55,317 bases of DNA, taken from assembly GCA_030619925.1 (NCBI GenBank), contig JAUXAL010000018.1, positions 1 through 55,317 on the forward strand, given 5' to 3'. The translations under genes and the position numbers were made by a program. The notes below the pieces were generated by a model. The model saw nothing but the letters and a program-made list of their open reading frames with translations. It was not told the origin of the DNA and made no database searches. The stretch comes from Phycisphaerae bacterium. Its GTDB lineage: Bacteria; Planctomycetota; Phycisphaerae; Sedimentisphaerales; Anaerobacaceae. Every line of letters begins with the position of its first letter. The first letter of the stretch is position 1. Shown piece by piece: positions 17,322-24,957 of the stretch.

Positions 17322-18605
17322 TCAGAAGCTATAGCGCATGGCTGTGTAAATATTTGTATTATTCCGGAACTGGCCGAAGAAAGTGCTCGGGTAATCTCCG
17401 AAGAAAATGTTCGCGCCGAGTTCGACTGCTAAATTATCGTTGACCTTGTAATTAATATTCGGCCGCATATACGTATCTTTATCTGAGGGGGACAAATAAG
17501 TGAATAATGAGCATCGAAGATTCTGATTCATTAAGAGTTTTGTCAGTCGCACCGTGATTAAGTGTCTGTCTCTATCACGAGTCAGGCCTGAAGGTGCACT
17601 GTTCTTGTGCTGGCTATAGTCCAACATGTGCTCAACATAGTATTGCAGGCCGGCTGTAAAATCCTCGCCGATTTCCTGGCTGTAGCCTGCAAGAAAGCGC
17701 AATTCGGAATTGTTTATATTGCCATTTTTCCCGCTCTGGTCGTCATGCGAATCGTAGTATCCGAATTCCAGGTTGCCTATTCCTTTACCAACATTGCCGC
17801 GGACACTTGCACCGTATACGTTTAAGTCAGGAAATATTGCCAGAGTTTGAGCGGTATTTTGTCCGCCCGGGCTCTTCCAGTAGCCGTGGTAGGTATAAAG
17901 TGCGTATTCGTAGTTATTGATGTTCTTATACAATCGGGCCGCGATTTCGTCGTCCCGGAACCAACGGTCTGGTTTAGCGGTACGCTGAATCGCATCCCGC
18001 CCAGCTAATCTTACAAGGTTTGAATTCCAGTATGAGATGCGCTGGCCGCTTATAAAGCGGTCGGGGTCAAATTTCGGTGTATAGACAATATCAAGATTGA
18101 CCAGATCAGAGAATAAGCTTATTTTAGCAGCATCGGATGGGGCCTTAAGATATTCAGTATCTCTGCCAATAAAGAAAGACTGCCAATCCTTGGGAAACAA
18201 ATCGTTGATAAAGACAAGGTCGCCCGTGCCCCATGTTAGAATCTGCCTTCCTACTTTTAAGTCCATAAATTCAAGGGGGCTGGTGAACATATGCGCTTCG
18301 CGGAGGTCGAAGTCGGCCTGCTCTTCTACCAGATCACCAATGATGTCGCTTTTAACTTCAAAATCAGCCCAGTCCAGATACGATGATAAATCAAGCTGCA
18401 GACGCTGTTCCATAATTGACATATCTTTTTCGTATTTATCTTTTCTGGTGCGGTATCCTGAGCGTATTTCGTAAAAGCCATGCACATCTAAGTTTGATAG
18501 AAAGGCCTTGAAATCATTTGTGGTTTCTTCCTGGGCGACTGCAGATAAAGAAGTGGTGGCAACAAGCACGGCCACAAAGGCTATTAACCGCTTGGAAAAA
18601 ATCAT
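17322..18605 (-). CDS. Outer-membrane beta-barrel protein (DUF1302-like)
   Basis: 427 residues: signal peptide (LIAFVAVLVATTSLSAVAQ), alternating amphipathic strands and a C-terminal aromatic ending MRYSF, typical of outer-membrane barrels. The part GRQILTWGTGDLVFINDLFP resembles the DUF1302 family, often found with MMPL/RND exporters and LolA-like proteins. Its ATG overlaps the stop of the LolA-like gene by 4 bp (ATGA), so the two are translationally coupled. It is the last gene of a four-gene minus-strand unit (22501 to 17322). Inferred role: outer-membrane component or recipient for exported lipid or hydrophobic cargo. Confidence 0.8.
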   Translation of the reverse strand: MIFSKRLIAFVAVLVATTSLSAVAQEETTNDFKAFLSNLDVHGFYEIRSGYRTRKDKYEKDMSIMEQRLQLDLSSYLDWADFEVKSDIIGDLVEEQADFDLREAHMFTSPLEFMDLKVGRQILTWGTGDLVFINDLFPKDWQSFFIGRDTEYLKAPSDAAKISLFSDLVNLDIVYTPKFDPDRFISGQRISYWNSNLVRLAGRDAIQRTAKPDRWFRDDEIAARLYKNINNYEYALYTYHGYWKSPGGQNTAQTLAIFPDLNVYGASVRGNVGKGIGNLEFGYYDSHDDQSGKNGNINNSELRFLAGYSQEIGEDFTAGLQYYVEHMLDYSQHKNSAPSGLTRDRDRHLITVRLTKLLMNQNLRCSLFTYLSPSDKDTYMRPNINYKVNDNLAVELGANIFFGDYPSTFFGQFRNNTNIYTAMRYSF

Positions 18606-19411
18606 CTCATCGCCTCCCTCGGCGGTCTGCGAAGGTATCGTTCTGTAAATATATCTTTTAGATTAATGTCATATTTGACGTTGCTGAATTCCATCTCAGT
18701 TTTGCTGCCAGTATTGAGGTCTGAGACAACGGACTTGACGACTGTGGGGAATTCCTGAATTGTCTCGACTGTTTTGGATTCGATGACGCGGTAGAGCTTG
18801 TTCTTTTTATCATAAAATTCCATCTTCATCGGCACAAAAGTCTTGCGGTCTATTGAAACATTAAAGTAGCTAAACTCAACACTATCCGGTTTCTTCGGCA
18901 CGTTCTTGACTACATAATATTTATCTGTCGTTTCAATAAGTTCGTGTATATCTTCTTCCAGGCTTCGTCCCGACACATCCTCATACAAAAAGTCCGAACC
19001 CACAAAACTGGTGCGTTTGTCGCTGGCGGCAATTCGCCTGACAAGGTCGAGGCCGGGCAAATACAACCATCTGTCATCATTCTTTTTAATATCAGTGTGC
19101 TTATGAACCATAAAAACCATTTTGCGGACATCGGCCGGCTTTAGAAAATAAACATAGTACTTCTGGTCACCACCGTCTTTGATATCTTTCCTTAAAATAA
19201 TAAATTCGCGGAGCCTCGTTTGGTTTTTTTTATCTGTTATCGTCATCTTTACTTTTGCTTTGCCGTCTTTGCCCTGATAGTATGCCGTAAGATTCGCTTT
19301 ATTGACTATAGTTTCAACATCGGTAATTTTTTCAGGCGGGTTGGGGGCGTTGGCTGCAAAAAGTGCTGCCGAAAACACAAGTGTAATTGTGAGTGTTGAT
19401 GGGAATTTCAT
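18602..19411 (-). CDS. Outer membrane lipoprotein-sorting (LolA-like) protein
   Basis: 269 residues from ATG 19411 (GAGG 6 nt upstream; longer in-frame starts are rejected). Signal peptide TLTITLVFSAALFAANA, then a LolA/LolB-like half-barrel with the family pattern RLREFIILRKDIKDGGDQKYYVYFLKPADVRKM and DDRWLYLPGLDLVRRIAASDKRTSFVGSDFLYEDV. Members of this subfamily are encoded beside MMPL transporters and probably carry hydrophobic cargo across the periplasm. It lies between DUF2892 (adjacent) and the outer-membrane protein (4-bp overlap). Confidence 0.85.
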   Translation of the reverse strand: MKFPSTLTITLVFSAALFAANAPNPPEKITDVETIVNKANLTAYYQGKDGKAKVKMTITDKKNQTRLREFIILRKDIKDGGDQKYYVYFLKPADVRKMVFMVHKHTDIKKNDDRWLYLPGLDLVRRIAASDKRTSFVGSDFLYEDVSGRSLEEDIHELIETTDKYYVVKNVPKKPDSVEFSYFNVSIDRKTFVPMKMEFYDKKNKLYRVIESKTVETIQEFPTVVKSVVSDLNTGSKTEMEFSNVKYDINLKDIFTERYLRRPPREAMR

Positions 19412-19412
19412 G

Positions 19413-19631
19413 TTACACCTCACTTTCATTTTTTGCTGTTTGGCATGGGGTTTCAACGCCGAGTTTTTTAAGTATGGTCATCATTGGGCACCAATTGGTA
19501 AAGGCTGATTGCAGCAGATTCAGGCCCACGAAGCCGGTAAAAGACAACCAGTACGGCGAGTGGAAATGTGCCAGTATGATACTAACAAGCACAAAAAAAC
19601 CAGCAATTGCTCTTAGATATCTTTCAATCAT
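19413..19631 (-). CDS. Small membrane protein, DUF2892 (YgaP-like)
   Basis: 72 residues with two hydrophobic segments and the family features [13 protein letters not shown] and [23 protein letters not shown] precedes the ATG. Its stop codon touches the start of the LolA-like gene, confirming an operon. The DUF2892 fold occurs alone or fused to rhodanese domains; the conserved Cys in NWCP may be functional. Role in this export unit unknown. Confidence 0.85.
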   Translation of the reverse strand: MIERYLRAIAGFFVLVSIILAHFHSPYWLSFTGFVGLNLLQSAFTNWCPMMTILKKLGVETPCQTAKNESEV

Positions 19632-19660
19632 TACCGGCCTCCTTCAAATTACAGTCTCTT

Positions 19661-22501
19661 TTACGGTTTTTCAGCTTTTTTGCATGCCTGTCTGCGGGAC
19701 ATCACCCCGCAAATAAGTGCCATTACAAGTATTGCTATTATACTAATCCAGGCCAGCCTGCTCCAACCAAGTTTCCAATACTGGTGCAAATTGACGGCTA
19801 CCAACACAACGGTTGCTGTAGAAATAATGAGGCAGAAGCCACAATTGCAGCTTACAGACCTTGGTTTCGGCCTGACCCTAAACAGTATTTTCTCGGCGAT
19901 TCTTATTATGGAAGGCAAAGCCATCAGAGTAATTACTCCGGATAAAGCCATTATTGCACACAAGAATATTCCCACTGTCTTGTAAGGTACTAAAGTAGCG
20001 GCAAGTAGAGGCAAGAATCCAATGGCTATGACGACAACATTTCTGCTTATTGCTCTGGCCGGCTCGCCGAACATTATGCTGGTACTTGATTGCCAAGAGC
20101 CGGTCTTTGCAAAGCTGGCCCTTGCGCGTTCGAGAAAATGTATTGCAAAATCAACTGACATACCTAAGGTCAATGCACTCAAAACAGCGACAGGCATATC
20201 ATAATCCTTGCCGGTCAAGCCTATTATTCCATAGATAACAGCTATTGTAATTGTCAGAGGTATCATGCAAATAATACCCCACAGAGGTGAACGGAAAAGT
20301 ATCGTCATCATTATAAAGACAATGATGAAGCTACCCAGAAAAGACTGCAGCATCCCAAAGACCATCTTGTTCTGCCAGACAGTGTTGATATATGTGAGAC
20401 CGGCCCAGTCGTATTTTAGCGGCACAGGCGGCCTGTTCTCAGCGAAAAAGACATCCACACCCTTTACGACTTTTTCCATATCTTTATTGTCGCCGCTGGT
20501 TAGCTGAATCCAGATATTTGCTTTCATATAATCATAGGTAACCAGGTGCCATAGGTCTTCGGGGTTATGGCTGCTTTGAAACTGCAGAAGGCATTGAGCA
20601 ACAGCACTGGAAGATTTTGGAATAACATAGCTTTCTGGCTTGCCGTCGATTAGTTCCTGGTGGACCTTCTTTATGACATCTGCCACAGAATTGCTTTTTC
20701 CTACAAGGCCGGAGTCCTTGAGATGCGCCTGCAATTCTACTATATACTCAAGGATTTTGGGCTGTTTGAATAATTTGAGCCGTTCGATTTCCATCTCAAA
20801 GAAATCAGCAACTTCATACCACAAATCGATAGCAGCATCTTGGCCTGACTGTTCAGCAGTCTGGAGTTTCTCGTTTGCGATTTCAATAAATTCGTCGACA
20901 TACTGTTCCCTGCTTTTTTTATCCGAAGCTCTGGAAAGAAGCAGTTTTTCGATTTCACCGACCAAATCTGCGGCCTTAGGTATTTCTTCCTTGAGCTCAG
21001 AGCCTTTTTCTAACCAGCGGTTTCGCAGAGAACCTACGAACTCAGTGTTGATGTTTCCTTCAGTTGCATCTTCGAGTATTAGATAGACCATATAGGTTCC
21101 GCCGAAATGCTCGTTTAATTCGATGTCGGCCTGGCGGATAGGATGGCTTTTAGAAAACCATTTCACGGGGTTGTCGTTTATCTGGATTTGTGTAATTCCG
21201 TAAACGGCAACCACGGTGACTAAAATGATAGCTACCAATATTGGTTTTGCTTTACTGTAAGTGAAATTCCCCGTTCTGTTGAGCAGCTTTGTGAGCCAGT
21301 TTTGCTTTTCTGTATGCATCGCTTCATGACCGAAGTTTTCGAGCGACTTTTCACTTATCATCATTATATAAGCCGGCACAAATGTTATGGTACACACCCA
21401 TGCGATCATGATTCCGACAGCCACGAAGATGCCGAAAACCTGGACAGGCGGAATCGGCGTCAGGGCCAAAGAAGCAAACCCAGCCGCTGATGTAAGCGAA
21501 GTATAGAGCATCGGTGTAAACAGGTTGCTCATAACCTCCTTGGTGGTGTTAACTCTACCTTTTCCCTTTGTATAAAGGTCGAAGAATTCGGAGAGAATGT
21601 GAACAGAGTCTACGACCGCTATCGGCATAAGAAAAATCGGTATCATTGAGCTCATAATATGGACCGGAAAGCCGAATCCGATTAAAAGCCCCATAGTTGA
21701 GATTACCGAAACCATCGCTACGATCATCGGTGAGATAACGAGTATGAGCTTGCGAAAGAACAGCAGCATAAGCAGAAAGATTACCACCATTGCCAAAGGT
21801 GCCGATATTGCCATCTGAATAAACATCTCAACGCCAAAAGTGTCCTCAGCGACCGGCAAACCCGTAATATGATATTGTTCATCCCCACTGAATGTGGCAA
21901 TTTTTTCTTTCAGCTTGCTATATACGCGGTAACTCAAATCTTTGCTTGTCAGCGGTAGATATAGGCAAATCGCTTTTCCATCTTCGGAAACAAGTGTACC
22001 TTTGAGCAAGGGATTGCTCATCGCCTTGTTTCTGATTTCTAACGCTTCATCCTCTGTAGCAGGCGGCTTTTTCATAAGCCATTCGAATACGACTTCTCCT
22101 GGACCGCCTTGGCCAATATGGTCTACCGTAGAAGGAGCGAGTAGGTCAACTTCAACAACACCGATTTGCCTATCCGGTTGTTCTTCATCGGGCCACGAAA
22201 GAGTTTTTGCAAACTCTGTCAGTTCATAAATTCTGGTTAGTGAGGTCGGGTTAAAGACGCCGTTAGGATTCTTGTTATTCACGATGCCTACAACCACGAT
22301 GTCATTTAATGTGAATTGCTCTTTGGTCCGATTGTGAAATACCCGGACAGCCTCATCCTCTGAGAGCATATTCTCAGGATCTGTGTCAACCTGGATAAGA
22401 GGTATTAACCCCCCCAGTGCCAACATAAGAGCGACCATCACGATGGTGGTCAATTTGTAGTGCTTTAGTGAATAATTGATAATTGATTGCTTGAAATCCA
22501 T
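19661..22501 (-). CDS. MMPL/RND superfamily transporter
   Basis: 946 residues with the RND layout: one N-terminal transmembrane helix (TTIVMVALMLALGGLIPL), a large periplasmic loop, a block of five helices (about 228-385), one helix near 415, a second large loop (about 440-735) and a final helix block with the motif LTLGMSVDFAIHFLERARA. The central half has the equivalent IPIFLMPIAVVDSVHILSEF. GGAAAG precedes the ATG. Such proteins export lipids or hopanoid-like molecules using proton flow; the neighbours (LolA-like carrier, outer-membrane protein) support an envelope lipid export unit. The second periplasmic loop is unusually long and charged. Confidence 0.88.
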   Translation of the reverse strand: MDFKQSIINYSLKHYKLTTIVMVALMLALGGLIPLIQVDTDPENMLSEDEAVRVFHNRTKEQFTLNDIVVVGIVNNKNPNGVFNPTSLTRIYELTEFAKTLSWPDEEQPDRQIGVVEVDLLAPSTVDHIGQGGPGEVVFEWLMKKPPATEDEALEIRNKAMSNPLLKGTLVSEDGKAICLYLPLTSKDLSYRVYSKLKEKIATFSGDEQYHITGLPVAEDTFGVEMFIQMAISAPLAMVVIFLLMLLFFRKLILVISPMIVAMVSVISTMGLLIGFGFPVHIMSSMIPIFLMPIAVVDSVHILSEFFDLYTKGKGRVNTTKEVMSNLFTPMLYTSLTSAAGFASLALTPIPPVQVFGIFVAVGIMIAWVCTITFVPAYIMMISEKSLENFGHEAMHTEKQNWLTKLLNRTGNFTYSKAKPILVAIILVTVVAVYGITQIQINDNPVKWFSKSHPIRQADIELNEHFGGTYMVYLILEDATEGNINTEFVGSLRNRWLEKGSELKEEIPKAADLVGEIEKLLLSRASDKKSREQYVDEFIEIANEKLQTAEQSGQDAAIDLWYEVADFFEMEIERLKLFKQPKILEYIVELQAHLKDSGLVGKSNSVADVIKKVHQELIDGKPESYVIPKSSSAVAQCLLQFQSSHNPEDLWHLVTYDYMKANIWIQLTSGDNKDMEKVVKGVDVFFAENRPPVPLKYDWAGLTYINTVWQNKMVFGMLQSFLGSFIIVFIMMTILFRSPLWGIICMIPLTITIAVIYGIIGLTGKDYDMPVAVLSALTLGMSVDFAIHFLERARASFAKTGSWQSSTSIMFGEPARAISRNVVVIAIGFLPLLAATLVPYKTVGIFLCAIMALSGVITLMALPSIIRIAEKILFRVRPKPRSVSCNCGFCLIISTATVVLVAVNLHQYWKLGWSRLAWISIIAILVMALICGVMSRRQACKKAEKP

Positions 22502-22535
22502 CTTTCCGTACCTTAGAAATTTTCTTTAGTACAAT

Positions 22536-22564
22536 ATTCTCTCTGTAGATTCAGCGTATGTCAA
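22536..22564 (-). promoter_or_regulatory. Candidate promoter of the MMPL operon
   Basis: On the minus strand TTGACA (22559-22564), 17-bp spacer, GAGAAT (22536-22541; four of six matches to consensus). It lies 35 bp upstream of the MMPL start. Confidence 0.5.
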
Positions 22565-22700
22565 GCGCAGAATGCTGTAGATTACCTGCTCAGCTTTGCT
22601 CAAGAACCGTTTTGATTCCTCGGATACCAGCAATAGCCGGCAAGAAAAGATTTAAGAAGCAAATAGGTGGTCTCTTTTCGCTTAATACAGAATTAAAATT

Positions 22701-22777
22701 CGTAGGATGGGCAACTTGTTTGCCCATGCTGAATGAAAATATGAACCACATGGGCAGGAGAACCTGCCCATCCTACG
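22701..22777. repeat. 77-bp three-armed palindromic element
   Basis: Outer arms CGTAGGATGGGCA (22701-22713) and TGCCCATCCTACG (22765-22777) are perfect. Inside are two further hairpins, TGGGCA/TGCCCA (22708-22726) and TGGGCAGG/CCTGCCCA (22751-22770). GTAGGRTGGGCA-type palindromes of this kind occur in several bacterial phyla as dispersed non-coding repeats. The surrounding 22565-22905 has no other recognisable feature. Confidence 0.75.
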
Positions 22778-22905
22778 GCTTTGTGTAACTTATCATAAGC
22801 AATTCATTTAACAAACCTGACCTCAATCTGGTTGCGTATAAGTAGCCTATTTAGTACAAAAACGGCTATTGACTTATGACCCCAAGTGTGCGTAGAATTA
22901 CGGGT

Positions 22906-23037
22906 ATGGAAAAGGCTGAAATCAAGCAAATCGCGGATTATCTCAAAGACCTCAAAGAAGGTTTGTACGAATGGGATTATCGAGGGACAACTACGCAAGG
23001 CCAGTTGACCGACTCTACCGTATTATTGAACGGCTGA
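22906..23037 (+). CDS. Small ORF of unknown function (43 aa)
   Basis: Starts MEKAEIKQIADYLKDLKEG, which looks helical and protein-like, but the second half does not. It overlaps the next ORF in another frame. Either the two are overlapping genes, or a frameshift has split one gene: the first 24 residues here could continue into the frame of the next ORF. No convincing ribosome-binding site. Confidence 0.3.
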   Translation: MEKAEIKQIADYLKDLKEGLYEWDYRGTTTQGQLTDSTVLLNG

Positions 23038-23153
23038 TAGACGCCACTTTCGAGAGCAAGCATCAGGATAAAAGGGTGTTGCTGGCCGCCCTGGAGTTGA
23101 AAGCCAGGAAGTGCAAGGAATTTATCGAGACAAGCGTTGCTGTGAGAAACTGA
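22971..23153 (+). CDS. Small charged helical protein (60 aa), unknown
   Basis: MGLSRDNYARPVDRLYRIIER followed by a charged helical region with KARKCKEFIETSV. It ends 5 bp before the zinc-ribbon gene and is probably cotranscribed with it. No family recognised. It may be the 3' part of a gene whose 5' part lies in the overlapping frame from 22906. Confidence 0.45.
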   Translation: MGLSRDNYARPVDRLYRIIERLIDATFESKHQDKRVLLAALELKARKCKEFIETSVAVRN

Positions 23154-23158
23154 AAAAG

Positions 23159-23710
23159 ATGAAGCGATGCACGAAGTGTAGCAAGTTAAAACCTCAATAT
23201 GAGTTTCACGAGGACCGCAAGTCAGAAGACGGGTTACAGCGGTGGTGCAAAGAGTGCCGGCGTCAATACGACCGCGAGTATTACGACCGACACAAGAAGA
23301 CCACGAGAAGAAACTACAGTTATGAAGAAAGCCATCGCACAGTTAGTGGCGTGAAGCAGAAACACTGTTCCAAATGCAAAAGGTGGAAAGCAGAAAGTAA
23401 GTTCGGAAAACATTCCACTCCTGGAGACGGACTTCGTTATTGGTGCATTGAATGTGAGAGAAAGTACAAACGCAAGTACTACAAGCGAAATAGGAAAGGT
23501 GCGAGAAAAAACCTCCGATATGAGAAACGTCATCGGGTTGTTAACAGGATTAAACAAAAGCGATGTAGCAGGTGCAAAAAGTGGAAAGCCGAAAGTGAGT
23601 TTTACAAAGATAGGTTGCGTAAAGACGGCTTGCAGTTCCAGTGCAAGAAATGTGTAAACAAAGCTAATAAAAAATCTCGTAGGAAGCGGCGGTTGGCTGT
23701 GCGGAATTGA
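23159..23710 (+). CDS. Triple zinc-ribbon protein (HNH-associated type repeats)
   Basis: 183 residues, very basic. Three tandem copies of about 64 residues each carry a Cys4 zinc ribbon: CTKC..DGLQRWCKEC, CSKC..DGLRYWCIEC and CSRC..DGLQFQCKKC. Linkers are rich in Arg, Lys and Tyr (YDREYYDRHKK, YKRKYYKRNRK). This ribbon (CxxC, then F, DGL, CxxC) is known as the N-terminal domain of many phage and mobile HNH or endonuclease VII-like proteins. Here the nuclease domain is absent and only the ribbon is repeated. Start ATG 23159 is chosen because the in-frame sequence upstream from 23111 overlaps the preceding ORF. Inferred nucleic-acid-binding protein. Confidence 0.7.
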   Translation: MKRCTKCSKLKPQYEFHEDRKSEDGLQRWCKECRRQYDREYYDRHKKTTRRNYSYEESHRTVSGVKQKHCSKCKRWKAESKFGKHSTPGDGLRYWCIECERKYKRKYYKRNRKGARKNLRYEKRHRVVNRIKQKRCSRCKKWKAESEFYKDRLRKDGLQFQCKKCVNKANKKSRRKRRLAVRN

Positions 23711-23716
23711 GGAGAT

Positions 23717-23754
23717 AGGCAATTGTTAAAATAGTGCGGTGATGCTTTTAGAAA
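23717..23754 (+). repeat. 38-bp leader repeat, copy 1
   Basis: Begins GGCAATTGTTAAAATAG and continues GTGCGGTGAT. A diverged second copy lies at 24082-24119. Both immediately precede or overlap the start of a small AT-rich gene, suggesting a shared cassette boundary or promoter. Confidence 0.6.
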
Positions 23755-24062
23755 TACTTGGTTATATATGTTATGCAATTCTTATTTTTATCACAATAGG
23801 ATGGATGTTAGGCGTAAGGTATACGCACCCAGTTTATCCAACTATATTAACGAGTATTTATTTTGTGATTTTAAGTATTGCCGTTCCATTAGCGGGAATT
23901 AATTACTTACATCTTTTGTGGCTAATTCCATTGGTTTATTTTATGGGTCTCCTTAATATCTGTATCTGGGCTTATGAGATTCCGTTTGTAACTAAACTAC
24001 TCAACTTTATTTGTAACATATATATAAATATATTGAGGATACGAATAGGAAAGAGAAGATAA
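23742..24062 (+). CDS. Small integral membrane protein (106 aa), unknown
   Basis: Three predicted membrane helices (LEILGYICYAILIFITIGW, ILTSIYFVILSIAVPLAGI, HLLWLIPLVYFMGLLNICIW) and a short basic tail RIRIGKRR. Base composition is clearly more AT-rich than the flanking chromosome, suggesting horizontal origin. ATG 23742 (or the overlapping GTG 23739) lies inside the 38-bp leader repeat. No family recognised. Confidence 0.6.
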   Translation: MLLEILGYICYAILIFITIGWMLGVRYTHPVYPTILTSIYFVILSIAVPLAGINYLHLLWLIPLVYFMGLLNICIWAYEIPFVTKLLNFICNIYINILRIRIGKRR

Positions 24063-24081
24063 ACAGGTCTGGACGGCCTGG

Positions 24082-24119
24082 TGGCAATCGTTAAAATGGA
24101 GCGGTGATAACTTTTGGAA
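24082..24119 (+). repeat. 38-bp leader repeat, copy 2
   Basis: Begins GGCAATCGTTAAAATGG and continues AGCGGTGAT. It matches copy 1 at 23717-23754 with a few substitutions and one indel, and lies just upstream of the next small gene. Confidence 0.6.
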
Positions 24120-24132
24120 AGAGGAAAACATA

Positions 24133-24474
24133 ATGACACACGACCAAATCGAAGCATACAGAGTTAAACTAACTGAAATACTTGCTGATGACTCAAATAC
24201 ATACGCTTCTTTAGAAGATTTAGCTAAAAAAGTGGGTGCAAGTACAACTAACAGATACAAAGGACACGGTAAAGCCGCAATACCAGAGCTTGTTGAAAAT
24301 ATTAACAGTGGTCTACAAACTGCGGCAATGGTCAACATGTGTAGAACAGCAGCGAAGAACTATGAGATAGCTCTAAATGCTACTAAAACGGCAATCAAAC
24401 ATTATTGGATTGCGGGGATGATAGCAATTCTAAGTATGTTAGCAGCTTGGGCCGCAGTTTTAGTTAGTACGTAA
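24133..24474 (+). CDS. Small C-tail-anchored protein (113 aa), unknown
   Basis: Soluble helical N-terminal part (residues 1-88, with EDLAKKVGASTTNRYKG) and one C-terminal membrane helix (WIAGMIAILSMLAAWAAVLV). AGAGGA precedes the ATG. AT-rich like its upstream neighbour, with which it shares the 38-bp leader. No family recognised. The pairing with a small three-helix membrane protein is reminiscent of accessory defence or toxin cassettes, but this is only an inference. Confidence 0.6.
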   Translation: MTHDQIEAYRVKLTEILADDSNTYASLEDLAKKVGASTTNRYKGHGKAAIPELVENINSGLQTAAMVNMCRTAAKNYEIALNATKTAIKHYWIAGMIAILSMLAAWAAVLVST

Positions 24475-24498
24475 TTCTGGACGGACCACCAGCACCAG

Positions 24499-24957
24499 CA
24501 ACGGTGTACTTAACCGTTATAATCCTTGGATTATCACTTAATTTTGGGCAATTGGACAAACCAGTTGCATATAGGTTGCGTTCTCTGGCCGGAGCATGAA
24601 AAAGCTCGTAGTCATTTGACTATCCGCCTGGCACTTTGTCGCTGCTTAATATCTGTCGGTTTAAGCTGTCGGGTTAAGAAGAGGTTTCTGTAGATCAAAA
24701 CACCCAAATGCCCGTAGTCATTTGACTATGGGTCATTTTCCAATCTGTCGTCGGACAGAGCATAAAAAAGCTCGTAGTCATTTGACTATGGTTCGTTTCA
24801 CAACCTGTACCTGGCCGGAGCATGAAAAAGCTCGTAGTCATTTGACTATGGTTTATTTCACGACCTTTCGCTGGACGGAGCATGAAAAAGCTCGTAGTCA
24901 TTTGACTATGGATCGTTTCGCAACGGTGTACTCAACCGCTACAATCCTTGCATTATC
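24499..24957. repeat. 60-bp tandem repeat locus flanked by direct repeats
   Basis: Direct repeats of 37 bp (24499-24535 and 24921-24957, beginning CAACGGTGTACT, 4 mismatches) enclose five copies of a 21-bp core CTCGTAGTCATTTGACTATG(G) at 24605, 24711, 24771, 24831 and 24891. The last four are spaced exactly 60 bp. Each unit carries two inverted repeats: GAGC-N8-GCTC and TAGTCA-TT-TGACTA. The segments between cores are similar to each other, unlike CRISPR spacers. Since 60 is divisible by 3, a 20-residue periodic ORF appears on both strands; residue changes between units look unconstrained, so it is probably not coding. Confidence 0.85.

Noticed and set aside
23700-24540. Integron cassette array with attC sites
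   Set aside because: The repeated GTTAAAA motif does not match GTTRRRY with a partner R'' box, spacing is too short, and there is no integrase.
24605-24911. CRISPR array candidate from the 21-bp core repeated at 60-bp spacing
   Set aside because: Inter-core segments are similar to each other, not unique spacers; no cas genes are present, and the unit contains two palindromes.
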